The notes under the pieces are model-generated. The model was not told the DNA's origin, did not search any database, and saw only the letters and a program-made list of their open reading frames with translations. A DNA stretch of 64,000 nucleotides from positions 124,001-188,000 of the forward strand of contig JACJYY010000005.1 in NCBI GenBank assembly GCA_020635875.1, in the 5' to 3' direction. A program made the position numbers and the translations under genes. This DNA is from Flavobacteriales bacterium. GTDB lineage: Bacteria; Bacteroidota; Bacteroidia; Flavobacteriales; Flavobacteriaceae. Positions 62,906 through 64,000 of the stretch are shown here, one piece after another; the stretch's first letter is position 1; each line of letters starts with the position of its first letter.

Positions 62906-63677
62906 CCTCCTCTTCTTTGTCTTTAAAATGCTGGTAAACAATTTCTCTGTGGCGTTTGCGTTCTTCATCTTCTATCTCACGGGCACGAGATAAAGCGGAT
63001 GCCACCAAACCTGCAGGTATAGTAATTATAGCTACACCAATAATTAACACAAAAAAGGTAAATATTTTCCCCCCCATGGTAATCGGATACACATCCCCAT
63101 AGCCTACAGTCGTGAGCGTTACAATCGACCACCACATACTATGAAAAACGGATTTAAAAACTTCGGGTTGTGCTTCGTACTCAAAATAGTGAATCCCAGC
63201 CGCAGAGAGGAACACAAAAATCATGGTTATGATAAAGAACAGTGTTATCTCTTCTTTAACAATACGCGCTGCCAAATGAATCCTATGAAAAGCACGATTG
63301 TATCGAATGAGTTTAAAAGCTCTAAAAATGATAAAGAATCTAAATATCCTAAGCACCCTTAAATCAATGGCGCTGACTAAGAAAAACGGTAAAATGGCCA
63401 TTAAATCAATAATACCGAAAAAACTAAAAATATAATTGATTTTTTCCTCTGCCACATATATCCGAGCCAAATACTCAAACATAAAGACACATAAGCAAAC
63501 CGCATCAATAACATGTAGTACCAACAACGTGTGTGCTGAATTATCGGGATAGGTTTCTACCGCAAAGGAAAACATGGAAACCAATATCAAAATCTGAATC
63601 ACAGTCCCGAAAACACGTCCTCGTGAAGTGGTACTATCGTCTACTATTTTTCGAAGCTCAGACTTGATAAATTGCAT
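62889..63677 (-). CDS. Voltage-gated-type ion channel (potassium)
   Basis: A 262-residue protein with six membrane segments, an S4-like helix with regularly spaced Arg (VLRIFRFFIIFRAFKLIRYN), a pore with the selectivity motif TLTTVGYGD and an acidic cytoplasmic tail. It probably passes K+. It overlaps the SGNH-like gene. Confidence 0.93.
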   Translation of the reverse strand: MQFIKSELRKIVDDSTTSRGRVFGTVIQILILVSMFSFAVETYPDNSAHTLLVLHVIDAVCLCVFMFEYLARIYVAEEKINYIFSFFGIIDLMAILPFFLVSAIDLRVLRIFRFFIIFRAFKLIRYNRAFHRIHLAARIVKEEITLFFIITMIFVFLSAAGIHYFEYEAQPEVFKSVFHSMWWSIVTLTTVGYGDVYPITMGGKIFTFFVLIIGVAIITIPAGLVASALSRAREIEDEERKRHREIVYQHFKDKEEEDESIQ

Positions 63678-63718
63678 GAATTATATGCTTTTAAAAGAAG
63701 TACAAAATAACCAAAAAG

Positions 63719-63754
63719 AATCCCCTTTCCAAAATATATTTTGGAAAGGGGATT
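63719..63754 (-). terminator. Rho-independent terminator after leuB
   Basis: A perfect 36-bp palindrome (AATCCCCTTTCCAAAATA and its complement), followed on the minus strand by a T-rich run. Confidence 0.85.
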
Positions 63755-63778
63755 ATGATAGTATATTTCCTAAAAGTA

Positions 63779-64000
63779 CTAGATGTTAGCCGCTAACCAA
63801 TCACCTACTTCTTTAGTGCTGTAAGATTTTCCTCCATCTGCTAAATCCTCAGTTACAACACCTTGTGTCAACGCTTTGTTTACCGCTTCTCTGATGGCAT
63901 TTCCTTCTTCGTGTAATCCAAAGTTTTCGAACATCATAGCAGCCGATAAAACTGTTGCCATAGGGTTTGCAATATTTTTACCTGTTGCTTGTGGGTATGA
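63779..64000 (-). CDS. leuB: 3-isopropylmalate dehydrogenase, C-terminal part (gene runs out of window)
   Basis: The last ~73 residues are visible: KNIANPMATVLSAAMMFENF, then helical segments ending YSTKEVGDWLAANI. This is the conserved C-terminal part of LeuB (leucine synthesis). The 5' part is beyond position 64000. Confidence 0.88.
   Translation of the reverse strand, partial: SYPQATGKNIANPMATVLSAAMMFENFGLHEEGNAIREAVNKALTQGVVTEDLADGGKSYSTKEVGDWLAANI

Overview
The window is about 64 kb of low-GC chromosome from a member of the Bacteroidota, most likely the family Flavobacteriaceae. The signs are TonB-dependent receptors with carboxypeptidase-like N-terminal extensions, two proteins with type IX secretion (T9SS) C-terminal sorting domains, few Shine-Dalgarno sequences, TAnnTTTG-type -7 promoter elements, ATP-type PEP carboxykinase, and typical flavobacterial families (DUF4856, DUF3127, imelysin, HTTM, DUF6428). 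Assignments rest on motifs read by eye and on family knowledge; no search was run.

Layout. 1-5.5 kb: probable iron-acquisition operon (DUF4856, imelysin, HTTM membrane protein, TonB receptor). 5.5-12.5 kb: housekeeping and signalling genes (DUF3127, a histidine kinase, NifU-like, Mrp, ATL, TrmB, a glycosyltransferase), ending in a PhoR/PhoB-like pair. 12.6-17.2 kb: a putative PhoB-controlled block (TonB receptor and beta-helix lipoprotein) with 11-bp phased repeats. 17.3-24.2 kb: a nucleotidyltransferase pair, frr, pyrH, hflX, queD, an enoyl-CoA hydratase and two lipoproteins. 24.4-33.2 kb: pckA, two large T9SS-secreted proteins (one with starch-binding-like and chitobiase-like modules, one with a Kazal domain), truncated haemoglobin, gmk and yicC. 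33.2-40.2 kb: transporter, ArsC-like, DinB, agmatine pathway genes, and two tandem PPK2 genes. 40.3-42.4 kb: an arsenic cluster whose distal end is cut by mobile DNA.

42.35-50.2 kb is the most unusual region. It is a decayed mobile element of two tandem tyrosine recombinases and a primase-helicase (CHC2 zinc finger, Toprim, AAA-type ATPase). The primase-helicase is broken by two single-base deletions and one recombinase by a 5-bp tandem duplication. Next to the recombinases is a 580-bp non-coding stretch with two inverted hairpin elements that share conserved outer arms and variable interiors, as integron attC sites do. A divergent XRE/antitoxin/toxin operon and an IS30-family insertion sequence follow.

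50.2-53.7 kb holds accessory genes and a HigBA-like toxin-antitoxin pair. 53.7-60.4 kb has a DtxR-type regulator, ribosomal genes (rplM-rpsI-rpsB-tsf) and rimO. The 3' end of rimO is duplicated as a 27-bp exact direct repeat around a 249-bp insertion remnant, which looks like an old integration scar. 58.9-64 kb has a methyltransferase, a KAS III-like enzyme, an MBOAT/SGNH O-acylation pair, a voltage-gated-type ion channel and the 3' part of leuB.
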